DNA from: an uncultured Collinsella sp.
Lineage (GTDB): Bacteria; Actinomycetota; Coriobacteriia; Coriobacteriales; Coriobacteriaceae
Length of the DNA stretch: 19,571 nucleotides
Assembly: GCA_934617135.1 (NCBI GenBank)
Contig: CAKTUC010000022.1
Span: 1 to 19,571 of the forward strand
Direction: 5' to 3'
This document shows, one piece after another, positions 1 through 7,243 of the stretch (position 1 is the stretch's first letter; each line of letters begins with the position of its first letter). Position numbers and translations under genes: made by a program. The notes beneath the pieces were generated by a model, which was not told the origin of the DNA, ran no database searches, and saw only the letters and a list, made by a program, of their open reading frames with translations.

Positions 1-60
1 GCGGCGGCGCATCTGGCCGAACGAGTCCCCATACCCTCGTTCGGTCAGACGCGCCGCCGC
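1..60. repeat. Large GC-rich inverted repeat (hairpin) at window edge
   Basis: Positions 1-25 pair with 36-60 around a 10-nt loop (TCCCCATACC). Of 25 positions one is mismatched (11/50) and one is a G-U pair (16/45). It may continue beyond the left edge. It lies just upstream of the hisS promoter and is probably the 3' end signal of an upstream gene. The sequence after it is only moderately T-rich, so a classical terminator is not certain. It does not share the core of the two compound palindromes at 4531 and 6963. Confidence 0.7.
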
Positions 61-77
61 TGTTTGTGTTTGTGCCG

Positions 78-83
78 TATAAT
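78..83 (+). promoter_or_regulatory. Putative -10 element of hisS
   Basis: A perfect TATAAT lies 42 bases before the hisS start, preceded by TGCCG. I see no good -35 at 16-18 bases spacing. A nearly identical context (GTGCC then TATAATG) occurs upstream of ppc, which suggests a shared promoter style in this genome. Inferred from sequence only. Confidence 0.45.
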
Positions 84-125
84 GTCCACTACCTATGACG
101 CGATACAAAAGAAAGGTGTTTGCCC

Positions 126-1439
126 ATGCAGGCACAGAAGGCGGAGGGAACCCGCGACCTTATCGGCGCCGAGATGCGCGCCTGGCAAAAGATGCAGCAG
201 ATTGCGGCCGGCGTGTTCGAGCCGTTTGGTTTTAAGCCCATCGAGACGCCCGCGATCGAGCAGGTGGACGTATTTGTCCACGGTATCGGCCAGTCGACCG
301 ACGTCGTGCGCAAAGAGATGTTCCGCGTGTTCAGCGGCGCCAACCTGGAGCGCGTCTTTACCGAGGGCACCGACACCAAGCTTAAGCCCAAGCAGCGCCT
401 GGCGCTTCGTCCCGAGGGCACGGCCGGCGTGGTTCGCGCCGTCGTGGAGAACAACCTGGTGCCCCAGGGCTCCACGCCGTTTAAGGCCTACTATGCCGAG
501 GCCATGTTCCGCGGCGAGCGTCCCCAGAAGGGCCGTCTGCGTCAGTTCCACCAGGTAGGCATCGAGTGGCTCGGCGCTCCCGATCCGGCAGCCGACGCCG
601 AGTGCATCATCATGCTCATGGAGTTCTACAAGCGCCTGGGCTTCGATCTTTCCAAGCTTCGTCTGCTCATTAACTCGATGGGCGATGCCCAGTGCCGCCC
701 GGCTTATCGTGAGCAGGTCAAGCAGTTCATCCTCGATCACGCCGACGAGATGTGCGACGAGTGCCGCGAGCGCGCCGAGCTCAACCCGCTGCGCGCCTTC
801 GACTGCAAGAACGACCATTGCCGCGAGATCATGGCCGACGCCCCGCTGATGGGCGACAACCTGTGCGACGAGTGCCGCGAGCACTACGAGCAGGTCAAGC
901 GCTACCTGGATGCCGCCGGCATCGAATATGTCGAGGACCCCACACTGGTGCGCGGCCTGGACTACTACACCCGTACCGTCTTTGAGGTCGAGGCCCCCGG
1001 CGCCGGTGTCGGCTCCATCGGTGGCGGCGGTCGCTATGACGGCCTGGTCGAGCTCGAGGGTGGCAAGCCCACGGCCGGCGTCGGCTTCGCTGTCGGTTTT
1101 GAGCGTGCGCTGCTGGCCCTGCAGGCCTTTGGTAACGACTTGGGTGCCGAGGAGGCCCCGTGCGTCTACGTCGCCAATGCCGGCAAGGAGCTGCGTCAGA
1201 ACGTCTTTACCATTACGCAGGAGCTTCGCGCTGCAGGGATTGTGACCGAGGCCGACTATCAGGGTCGTTCGCTCAAGGCCCAGTTTAAGCAGGCCGATAA
1301 GGTGGGCGCCAAGCTCATCCTGGTCCTGGGCGGCGACGAGCTTGCCGCCGGCAAGGTCAAGGTGCGCGACATGGAGAGCCATGACGAGGTTCTCGTCGAT
1401 CTGGCCAACGTCGTCGAGGCGGTTCGCGAGCGCCTGTAG
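126..1439 (+). CDS. hisS: Histidyl-tRNA synthetase
   Basis: Class II aminoacyl-tRNA synthetase that charges tRNA-His with histidine in the cytoplasm. The 437-aa product has the usual bacterial HisRS length. Visible signatures are the histidine-specific motif RGLDYYTRTVFE at about residues 276-286 and GGGGRYDGL at about 299-307. The last ~95 residues fit the alpha/beta anticodon-binding domain. Between them lies the common HisRS segment with paired cysteines (CDEC, CKNDHC, CDEC). I chose the ATG at 126 because AAAGGTG at 112-118 sits 7 bases upstream; a TTG two codons earlier is too close to that site. The gene is followed by a terminator-like hairpin, so it is probably transcribed alone or as the last gene of a unit. 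Confidence 0.97.
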   Translation: MQAQKAEGTRDLIGAEMRAWQKMQQIAAGVFEPFGFKPIETPAIEQVDVFVHGIGQSTDVVRKEMFRVFSGANLERVFTEGTDTKLKPKQRLALRPEGTAGVVRAVVENNLVPQGSTPFKAYYAEAMFRGERPQKGRLRQFHQVGIEWLGAPDPAADAECIIMLMEFYKRLGFDLSKLRLLINSMGDAQCRPAYREQVKQFILDHADEMCDECRERAELNPLRAFDCKNDHCREIMADAPLMGDNLCDECREHYEQVKRYLDAAGIEYVEDPTLVRGLDYYTRTVFEVEAPGAGVGSIGGGGRYDGLVELEGGKPTAGVGFAVGFERALLALQAFGNDLGAEEAPCVYVANAGKELRQNVFTITQELRAAGIVTEADYQGRSLKAQFKQADKVGAKLILVLGGDELAAGKVKVRDMESHDEVLVDLANVVEAVRERL

Positions 1440-1496
1440 CGCATCTTTTTGAGCTGCGGGCCGCTAACGTGCCCTGCTCATGGAGAGCGATTGTTA

Positions 1497-1533
1497 CGGG
1501 GGTGTTTCGCTTTTATGCGGAATGCCCCCGTTT
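1497..1533 (+). terminator. Rho-independent terminator-like hairpin after hisS
   Basis: A 14-bp stem (1497-1510 with 1517-1530) begins with CGGGGG/CCCCCG, contains three G-U pairs and has a TTTTAT loop. It is followed only by TTTA, so it is a weak or moderate terminator. It lies 57 bases after the hisS stop and before the ppc promoter. Confidence 0.55.
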
Positions 1534-1645
1534 ACGTATGCCGTCCACCGAGAAATACGACCATTTAGGGCAAAAACCCTTGCAATGCAGAAAATACTTT
1601 TGTGTGGTAAAGCGCAATCAGCGCCGAAAGTTTTTGTCGAGTGCC

Positions 1646-1651
1646 TATAAT
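1646..1651 (+). promoter_or_regulatory. Putative -10 element of ppc
   Basis: A perfect TATAAT lies 45 bases before the likely ppc start, preceded by TGCC. No convincing -35 hexamer is seen at standard spacing. The interval 1534-1645 is noticeably more AT-rich than the flanking genes and contains no other feature I can support. Confidence 0.45.
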
Positions 1652-1695
1652 GAATATCGCATGTTACGTGCATAGAAGGAGGAATGGGAGGAAAC

Positions 1696-4509
1696 GTGGC
1701 TGAGAACCCAAGCAACCAGTCTGTACCCGAAGCCGCGGCGCGTGTCGCTGCCGTGGTCAACCGCCTCGTTAACCGAATCGGCTCGAATGCCGAGTCCAAG
1801 GAGCGTCTCGCCGAGATCGAGATCCCCGAGGAGCTGCGCGACAATCTGGCGCTGTTCTTGCGCCTGGAGCGCCGTGTGCTTAGCGAGTATGATCCCGAGA
1901 TCGCGGACCTGTTCGACAAGATTTTGACAGCCGAGATTGTGGCCAATGCCGGCAATCCCGGTAGCCGTGCTGCCGACGAGTCCGTCGACGAGCAGGGCGT
2001 GCCCACTGCCGACGAGCCCACCGCCGTGGCGTTTCGCGAAGTCGTTGATCTGATCGACAGCCTGCCGCTCGATAAACAGCAGGTTATCGTCCGCGCTTTT
2101 ACGAGCTTCTTCCATCTGGCAAACCTGTCGGAGGAGAACTACCGCGTGGCGCAGCTGCGCGAGCGCGAGGCCGGCGCGTCGACCGATACAGAGGTCGATC
2201 CCGCCAACGAACTCACCGTCGCCTATCACCAGTTGGTAAACGAGATGGGTGTCGAGGGCGCCAACGAGCTGCTCGACAAGCTGGAGTTCCACCCTGTCTT
2301 TACCGCACATCCCACTGAGGCCCGTCGCAAGGCCGTCGAGGGCAAGATTCGCCGTATCTCCAACCTGCTGGAGGAGCGTCCGCGTCTGGGCGGCTCCGAC
2401 CTGGTGGAGAACGAGCGCCACATGCTGCAGGAGATCGACGCCCTGGTTCGCACGAGCCCCATCGCACTCAAGAAGCCCACGCCGGTCGAGGAAGCCGATA
2501 CCATCATCGACATCTTCGATAACACGCTGTTCGACGTTATCCCCGTCATCTATCGTCGTTTTGACGACTGGGTGCTGGGCGACAAGGCCGGCACCGTGCC
2601 GCCGCTGTGCCCGGCATTCTTCCATCCCGGCAGCTGGATCGGCTCTGACCGCGACGGCAACCCCAACGTCACCGCTAAGGTAAGCCGCGAAGTCGCCGCC
2701 AAGTATTTCACCCATATGGTGCTCAAGCTCGAGGACAAGTGCCGCCGCATCGGCCGCAACCTCACGCTCGAGGCCACCTACAGCAAGCCGTCTGCCGAGC
2801 TCATGAACCTGTGGAACCATCAGGTCGAGATGAGCACCCAGTACACCGCGCGTGCTGAGTTGATTTCCGAGCACGAGCCGCATCGCGCCGTCATGCTCGT
2901 CATGGCCGATCGTTTGAACGCCACCGTGCGTCGCATCACCGACACCATGTATCACAGCGCAGACGAGTTCCTGGATGACCTGCGTGTCGTTCAGCGCTCC
3001 CTGGCCGCCTGCGGTGCCGTCCGTGCTGCCTACGGCCCGGTTCAGACCATCATCTGGCAGGTCGAGTCCTTCGGCTTCCATATGGTCGAGATGGAGTTCC
3101 GTCAGCACTCCGTGGTGCACGCCCGCGCCCTCAAGGATATCCACGAGAACGGTATCCACGGCGACCTGCAGCCCATGACGCGCGAGGTCATCGATACCTT
3201 CCGCGCTATCGGCTCCATCCAAAAGCGCTACGGCAAGAAGATGGCGCACCGCTACATCATCTCGTTCACCAAGAGCGCCCAACATGTGGCCGACGTCTTT
3301 GAGCTTGCCCACCTGTCCTTTGCGCACGAGGAGGATGTCCCCGAGCTCGACGTGATCCCGCTGTTCGAGCAGCTCGAGGACCTCGAGGGCTGCGTCGACG
3401 TGCTCGACCAGATGCTTACTCTGCCCGTGGTGCAAAAGCGCCTTGCCCAGACCAACCGCCGCATGGAGGTCATGCTGGGCTACTCCGACTCTTCCAAGGA
3501 TGCCGGTCCTACCACGGCCATGCTCGCGCTGCACTCCGCGCAGGAGCGTATTGCCAAGTGGGCCGAGAAGAACGATATCGACCTGGTGCTCATGCACGGT
3601 CGCGGCGGTGCCGTGGGCCGTGGCGGCGGTCCGGCCAACAAGGCCGTGCTGGCGCAGCCCAAGGGTTCGGTCAACTGCTTCTTTAAGCTCACCGAGCAGG
3701 GCGAGGTCATCTTTGCCCGTTACGGCAACCGCACGCTGGCTCAGCGCCATGTTGAGTCCGTTGCCGCCGCAACGCTTTTGCAGTCGGCCCCGAGCGTCGA
3801 GAAGACCAACACCGAGACCACGCAGAAGTTCTGGGATATGGCGGAGAAGCTCAACGCAGTAAGCCATGAGCGCTATCTGGACCTGCTGAACACCGAGGAC
3901 TTTACACCGTGGTTCTCGACCGTGACGCCGTTGACCGAGGTCGGTCTGCTGCCGATCGGCTCGCGTCCCGCCAAGCGCGGTCTTGGTGCCAAGTCGCTCG
4001 ACGACCTGCGTACTATTCCGTGGATCTTCAGCTGGAGCCAAGCGCGCATTAACCTGGCCGCTTGGTACGGCCTGGGCACCGCCTGCGAGCAGCTGGGCGA
4101 TCTTGACCAGCTCAAGGCTGCCTACCAGGAGTGGCCGTTCTTCCGCACGTTCATCGACAACATCGAGATGTCGATCGCTAAGACCGATCAGCGCATCGCC
4201 AAGATGTACCTGCACCTGGGCGATCGCCAGGATCTGTCCGAGAAGGTCTTCACCGAGATGCAGCTTACCCGTAAGTGGGTCCTTGCCATCGTCGGTGACG
4301 AGTGGCCGCTGCAGCGTCGCCGCGTGCTTGGCTGCGCCGTTCGTGTGCGCAACCCCTACGTCGACGCCCTGTCCATCGCCCAGGTCCGCGCCCTTCGCGA
4401 GGTGCGTATGAACCAGGACGAGATGGCGGAGGAGAAGAAGGCCGAGTACATGAGCCTGATTCTTTCGACTGTTACCGGCGTCTCGGCAGGACTGCAGAAC
4501 ACGGGGTAA
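1696..4509 (+). CDS. ppc: Phosphoenolpyruvate carboxylase
   Basis: Anaplerotic enzyme that carboxylates phosphoenolpyruvate with bicarbonate to oxaloacetate and phosphate. From the GTG start the product is 937 aa, within the family's usual 850-970. The catalytic signatures are all present: FTAHPTEA with the catalytic histidine at about 205, GSDRDGNP at 316-323, GYSDSSKDAG at about 595-604, HGRGGAVGRGGGP starting at 634, and the conserved C-terminal QNTG. I prefer GTG at 1696 because GGGAGG at 1686-1691 lies 4 bases upstream and AAGGAGG precedes it. An in-frame ATG at 1684 is only one base from that first Shine-Dalgarno, which is too close. It is a single-gene unit followed by a palindromic element and a strong terminator. 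Confidence 0.97.
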   Translation: MAENPSNQSVPEAAARVAAVVNRLVNRIGSNAESKERLAEIEIPEELRDNLALFLRLERRVLSEYDPEIADLFDKILTAEIVANAGNPGSRAADESVDEQGVPTADEPTAVAFREVVDLIDSLPLDKQQVIVRAFTSFFHLANLSEENYRVAQLREREAGASTDTEVDPANELTVAYHQLVNEMGVEGANELLDKLEFHPVFTAHPTEARRKAVEGKIRRISNLLEERPRLGGSDLVENERHMLQEIDALVRTSPIALKKPTPVEEADTIIDIFDNTLFDVIPVIYRRFDDWVLGDKAGTVPPLCPAFFHPGSWIGSDRDGNPNVTAKVSREVAAKYFTHMVLKLEDKCRRIGRNLTLEATYSKPSAELMNLWNHQVEMSTQYTARAELISEHEPHRAVMLVMADRLNATVRRITDTMYHSADEFLDDLRVVQRSLAACGAVRAAYGPVQTIIWQVESFGFHMVEMEFRQHSVVHARALKDIHENGIHGDLQPMTREVIDTFRAIGSIQKRYGKKMAHRYIISFTKSAQHVADVFELAHLSFAHEEDVPELDVIPLFEQLEDLEGCVDVLDQMLTLPVVQKRLAQTNRRMEVMLGYSDSSKDAGPTTAMLALHSAQERIAKWAEKNDIDLVLMHGRGGAVGRGGGPANKAVLAQPKGSVNCFFKLTEQGEVIFARYGNRTLAQRHVESVAAATLLQSAPSVEKTNTETTQKFWDMAEKLNAVSHERYLDLLNTEDFTPWFSTVTPLTEVGLLPIGSRPAKRGLGAKSLDDLRTIPWIFSWSQARINLAAWYGLGTACEQLGDLDQLKAAYQEWPFFRTFIDNIEMSIAKTDQRIAKMYLHLGDRQDLSEKVFTEMQLTRKWVLAIVGDEWPLQRRRVLGCAVRVRNPYVDALSIAQVRALREVRMNQDEMAEEKKAEYMSLILSTVTGVSAGLQNTG

Positions 4510-4530
4510 TAGATAGCCCTGTAGTCGTTC

Positions 4531-4655
4531 GGGCCCGCCATAGGTTTACTTTTAGGCACGTCCTCGGACATGCGAGAAGCCCCGCTGCGCACTTCGTGCG
4601 GCGGGGCTTCTCGCGTCCTGCGGGATGTGCCTAAAAGTAAACCTATGGCGGGCCC
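4531..4655. repeat. Compound palindrome, copy 1 (conserved core, unique arms)
   Basis: The outer arms 4531-4559 and 4627-4655 are perfectly complementary over 29 bases. Inside them are GTCCTCGGACAT (4560-4571) and GTCCTGCGGGAT (4615-4626), a 14-bp inner stem (4572-4585 with 4601-4614), and an apex CGCAC-TTC-GTGCG (4588-4600). A second copy with the same layout and core but different arms lies at 6963-7087. It starts 21 bases after the ppc stop. There is no T-run directly after it, and a separate terminator follows at 4722. The function is unknown. Confidence 0.9.
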
Positions 4656-4721
4656 TGCGATGTCCGGTCTTCTGCGGATTACGGGCTAAAGGAAGAATGG
4701 CGCGCTTCGCGCGTTTTGGAC

Positions 4722-4760
4722 GGCGGTCGTGGTTCCTTTTGGGGCTGCGGCCGCCTTTTT
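4722..4760 (+). terminator. Rho-independent terminator downstream of ppc
   Basis: The stem 4722-4736 with 4741-4755 can pair over all 15 positions with several G-U pairs, has a TTTT loop, and is followed by TTTTT at 4756-4760. A smaller hairpin CGCGC-TTC-GCGCG with a TTTT tail lies just upstream at 4701-4717. Together they end ppc transcription. The remaining 4761-4858 is a G+T-rich larA leader with no clear regulatory site. Confidence 0.8.
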
Positions 4761-4858
4761 GTACTTGTCAATTGTGAACGTTCTGTTAATGGGTTGGTGG
4801 GTGGTTGGTTGTTATCGGTGAGCGGCGTATCCTTCCTACGGTTTATCTAGTGTGTTAG

Positions 4859-6160
4859 ATGAAAGGAAGAGGGCGCTCGTCGTTGTTTGAATGTGAACTG
4901 CCGTTTGACCACAAGACGTTGCATCTGGAGCTCGAGGATAAGAACTTCGCGGGTGTGATGGAAGGTCATCAAAACGAGTTTAAGACCACGAAATCTCAGG
5001 AAGAGCTGGTAGAGGAGTCGCTTGCCAACCCTTATGGTTCGCCTTCGCTCGAGGAGCTTTGTGCTGGCAAGAAGGATATCGTCATCATTAGCTCCGACCA
5101 TACGCGTCCCGTTCCTTCGCGTGTGACGATGCCTATTCTGCTGCATCACATCCACTCCGCTGCGCCTGAGGCGCGCGTTCGCATTCTGGTCGCTACGGGT
5201 ATGCATCGTCCGTCGACGCACGAGGAGCTCGTCAACAAGTACGGCGAGGAGATCGTTGCCAACGAGGAAATCGTTATGCACGTCGCGACTGACGACAGCA
5301 TGATGAAAAAGATCGGCACCCTGCCTTCTGGTGGCGAGTGCATTATCAACAAGATTGCCGCCGATTGCGATCTGCTGCTTGCCGAGGGCTTTATTGAGCC
5401 GCACTTCTTTGCCGGTTTCTCTGGTAGCCGCAAGTCCGTCCTGCCTGGCATCGCCAGCTACAAGACCATCATGTACAACCACAACGGTCAGTTTGTGAAC
5501 GATTCCCACTCGCGTGCCGGCAACCTGTGCCACAACCACGTGAGCGAGGACATGTTCGCCGCCGCCGAGATGGCTCACCTTGCCTTTGTGCTCAACGTTG
5601 TGCTCAACGGCAAGCATGAGGTCATCGGCTCCTTTGCCGGCGACATCCACAAGGCGCACGAGGCTGGCTGCGAGTTCGTGAAGAGCCTTGCCGGCGTTGA
5701 GCCCGTCGAGTGCGAGATTGCCATTACCACCAACGGCGGCTACCCGCTCGACCAGAACATCTACCAGGCCGTGAAGGGCATGTGCGCTGCCGAGGCCACG
5801 CTTCCCGAGGGCGGTGTGATCATCGACGTCGCCGGTTGTGCCGACGGTCACGGTGGCGAGGGCTTCTATCACAACATCGCCGACAACGATCCGGCGGAGT
5901 TTGAGCGCGCCTGCATCGATCGTCCCAAGGACGAGACCCTGCCCGACCAGTGGACGAGCCAGATCTTCGCCCGCATTCTGGCACATCACCCCGTGATCAT
6001 GGTTACCGACCTGTGCGATCACCAGATGCTCAAGGATATGCACATGACGCCGGTCAACACTATCGAGGAGGCGCTCAAGCTCGCCTTTGAGATGAAGGGT
6101 GCCGATGCTAAGGTGGCCGTCATTCCCGATGGCCTGGGCGTTGTCGTCGCGCAGCACTAG
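4859..6160 (+). CDS. larA: Nickel-pincer-dependent lactate racemase
   Basis: Interconverts D- and L-lactate using the nickel-pincer nucleotide cofactor bound covalently to a lysine. The product is 433 aa and matches my recollection of Lactobacillus plantarum LarA closely along its length. Visible signatures include SSDHTRPVPS, MHRPSTHEELVNKYG, PHFFAGFSGSRKSVLPG, GGYPLDQNIYQAVKG and DGHGGEGFYHN. The known catalytic set (His108, His174, Lys184, His200) appears at 116, 182, 192 and 208, a constant offset of 8. Nothing resembling a Shine-Dalgarno precedes the ATG at 4859. Either the message is leaderless, or translation starts at an in-frame TTG at 4883 (codon 9), which would restore the known numbering and follows GGAAGAGGG. 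The larD-like gene follows after 49 bases, probably in the same operon. Confidence 0.95.
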   Translation: MKGRGRSSLFECELPFDHKTLHLELEDKNFAGVMEGHQNEFKTTKSQEELVEESLANPYGSPSLEELCAGKKDIVIISSDHTRPVPSRVTMPILLHHIHSAAPEARVRILVATGMHRPSTHEELVNKYGEEIVANEEIVMHVATDDSMMKKIGTLPSGGECIINKIAADCDLLLAEGFIEPHFFAGFSGSRKSVLPGIASYKTIMYNHNGQFVNDSHSRAGNLCHNHVSEDMFAAAEMAHLAFVLNVVLNGKHEVIGSFAGDIHKAHEAGCEFVKSLAGVEPVECEIAITTNGGYPLDQNIYQAVKGMCAAEATLPEGGVIIDVAGCADGHGGEGFYHNIADNDPAEFERACIDRPKDETLPDQWTSQIFARILAHHPVIMVTDLCDHQMLKDMHMTPVNTIEEALKLAFEMKGADAKVAVIPDGLGVVVAQH

Positions 6161-6209
6161 TGCGCGGCCTAAACGAATCGTTTATAACCGACAAGAAAGA
6201 TAAGGTTTT

Positions 6210-6941
6210 ATGCTTACCAAACTCCTCTGCGAATTCGGCGCGACGGCCCTCATGATCGTCTTTGGCGTGGGCGTGCACTGCGATACCGTGCTCAAGGGCA
6301 CCAAGTATCAGGGCTCTGGCCACATGTTTGCCATCACCACCTGGTCTTTTGGCATCTCGGTCTGCCTGTTTGTCTTTGGCGGCGCCGTGTGCATGAACCC
6401 CGCCATGGTGCTTGCCCAGTGCATCGTAGGCCTGGTGCCGTGGAGCAGCTGCATCCCCTTCATGATTGCCGATATGCTCGGCGGCTTTGTGGGCGCCGTA
6501 ATCGCTTGGTTTATGTATGCCGATGAGTTCAAGGCTTCCGAGGGCGTCGTCGACCCCATTGCCCAGCGCAACATTTTCTCGACCAACCCCACCACCGAGG
6601 GTACCAACTATGCCCGCAACTTCTTCTGCGAGGCTATCTGCACCTTCGTGTTCATCAGCGCCATCCTTGCTGCCGCTAGCCGCGCCGGCGAGAACGTTCT
6701 GATGCTCGCCATCTGCGTTGGCCTGATCGTTTGGGCCGTTGGCATGGGCATGGGCGGCATCACCGGCTTCGCCATGAACCAGGCTCGTGACCTTGGTCCT
6801 CGCATGGCCTATCAGGTGCTGCCGATTAAGAACAAGGCTGACAACAACTGGAAGTACGGCCTGCTTGTTCCTGGCATCGCTCCGTTTGTCGGTGCTATTG
6901 TGGCCGCACTGTTTGTGCATGGCTTCTTGGGCATGTTCTAG
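6210..6941 (+). CDS. larD: Aquaporin/glycerol-facilitator family channel, LarD-like lactic acid channel
   Basis: Membrane channel of the MIP family, 243 aa, with about six hydrophobic segments. The first pore motif is a standard NPA (residues 63-65, MNPAMVLAQ). The second is NQA (190-192) within GFAMNQARDLGPR, so proline is replaced by glutamine while the family's downstream R-D-x-G-P-R is intact. In L. plantarum a MIP-family protein in the lar operon (LarD) carries lactic acid across the membrane. Placement 49 bases after larA supports the same role here. The gene name rests on context rather than on a specificity residue. The ribosome binding site is weak (AAGG at 6202-6205). Confidence 0.85.
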   Translation: MLTKLLCEFGATALMIVFGVGVHCDTVLKGTKYQGSGHMFAITTWSFGISVCLFVFGGAVCMNPAMVLAQCIVGLVPWSSCIPFMIADMLGGFVGAVIAWFMYADEFKASEGVVDPIAQRNIFSTNPTTEGTNYARNFFCEAICTFVFISAILAAASRAGENVLMLAICVGLIVWAVGMGMGGITGFAMNQARDLGPRMAYQVLPIKNKADNNWKYGLLVPGIAPFVGAIVAALFVHGFLGMF

Positions 6942-6962
6942 TCCAGGGCTACATAGTTGTCC

Positions 6963-7087
6963 GCTGCCCGCATGGGGTAACTTCCCAGCGCGTCCTCGGA
7001 CATGAAAGAACCCCCGCTGCGCACTTCGTGCGGCGGGGGTTCTTTCGTCCTGCGGAATGCGCTGGGAAGTTACCCCATGCGGGCAGC
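6963..7087. repeat. Compound palindrome, copy 2 (conserved core, unique arms)
   Basis: The outer arms 6964-6991 and 7059-7086 are perfectly complementary over 28 bases, with one further pair at 6963/7087. They are unrelated in sequence to the arms of copy 1. The inner segments GTCCTCGGACAT (6992-7003) and GTCCTGCGGAAT (7047-7058) nearly match copy 1. The 14-bp inner stem (7004-7017 with 7033-7046) differs from copy 1 by compensated changes. The apex CGCAC-TTC-GTGCG is identical. It lies 21 bases after the larD stop, between convergent transcription units. From 7088 to 7168 I see only G+T-rich sequence. Confidence 0.9.
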
Positions 7088-7168
7088 TGCGGAGTCTTTG
7101 CTGCGCTCGAGTAGGCAACCCAACATATATATCTGAATTTGGATGTGATGGGCACTTTGTTGTTAGGC

Positions 7169-7240
7169 GCTTTGAGATGCGGGTGACGCTTTGGGATGCG
7201 TGGCGCCTTGGGGTGGGGTGGTGCTTTGGGATGAGAGGCT
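7169..7240. repeat. Degenerate 18-bp minisatellite, four units
   Basis: Units resembling GCTTTGGGATGCGTGGC begin at 7169, 7188, 7205 and 7223, giving periods of 19, 17 and 18. A weaker unit may begin near 7153. They lie in a strongly G+T-rich stretch: I count 91 of 120 bases G or T in 7141-7260. The array runs up to the TetR stop codon at 7244. Confidence 0.6.
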
Positions 7241-7243
7241 TGC

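Noticed and set aside
93..1382. A 429-codon minus-strand frame opposite hisS, and similar ones opposite larA and aspS (4847-6157, 10112-12010)
   Set aside because: Shadows of confident genes; no family signatures or ribosome sites.
1469..1675. A 68-codon plus-strand frame between hisS and ppc
   Set aside because: It spans a terminator hairpin and the ppc promoter and shows no coding signature.
1645..4215. An 856-codon minus-strand open frame opposite ppc
   Set aside because: Antisense shadow of ppc, with composition typical of mirrored GC-rich codons.
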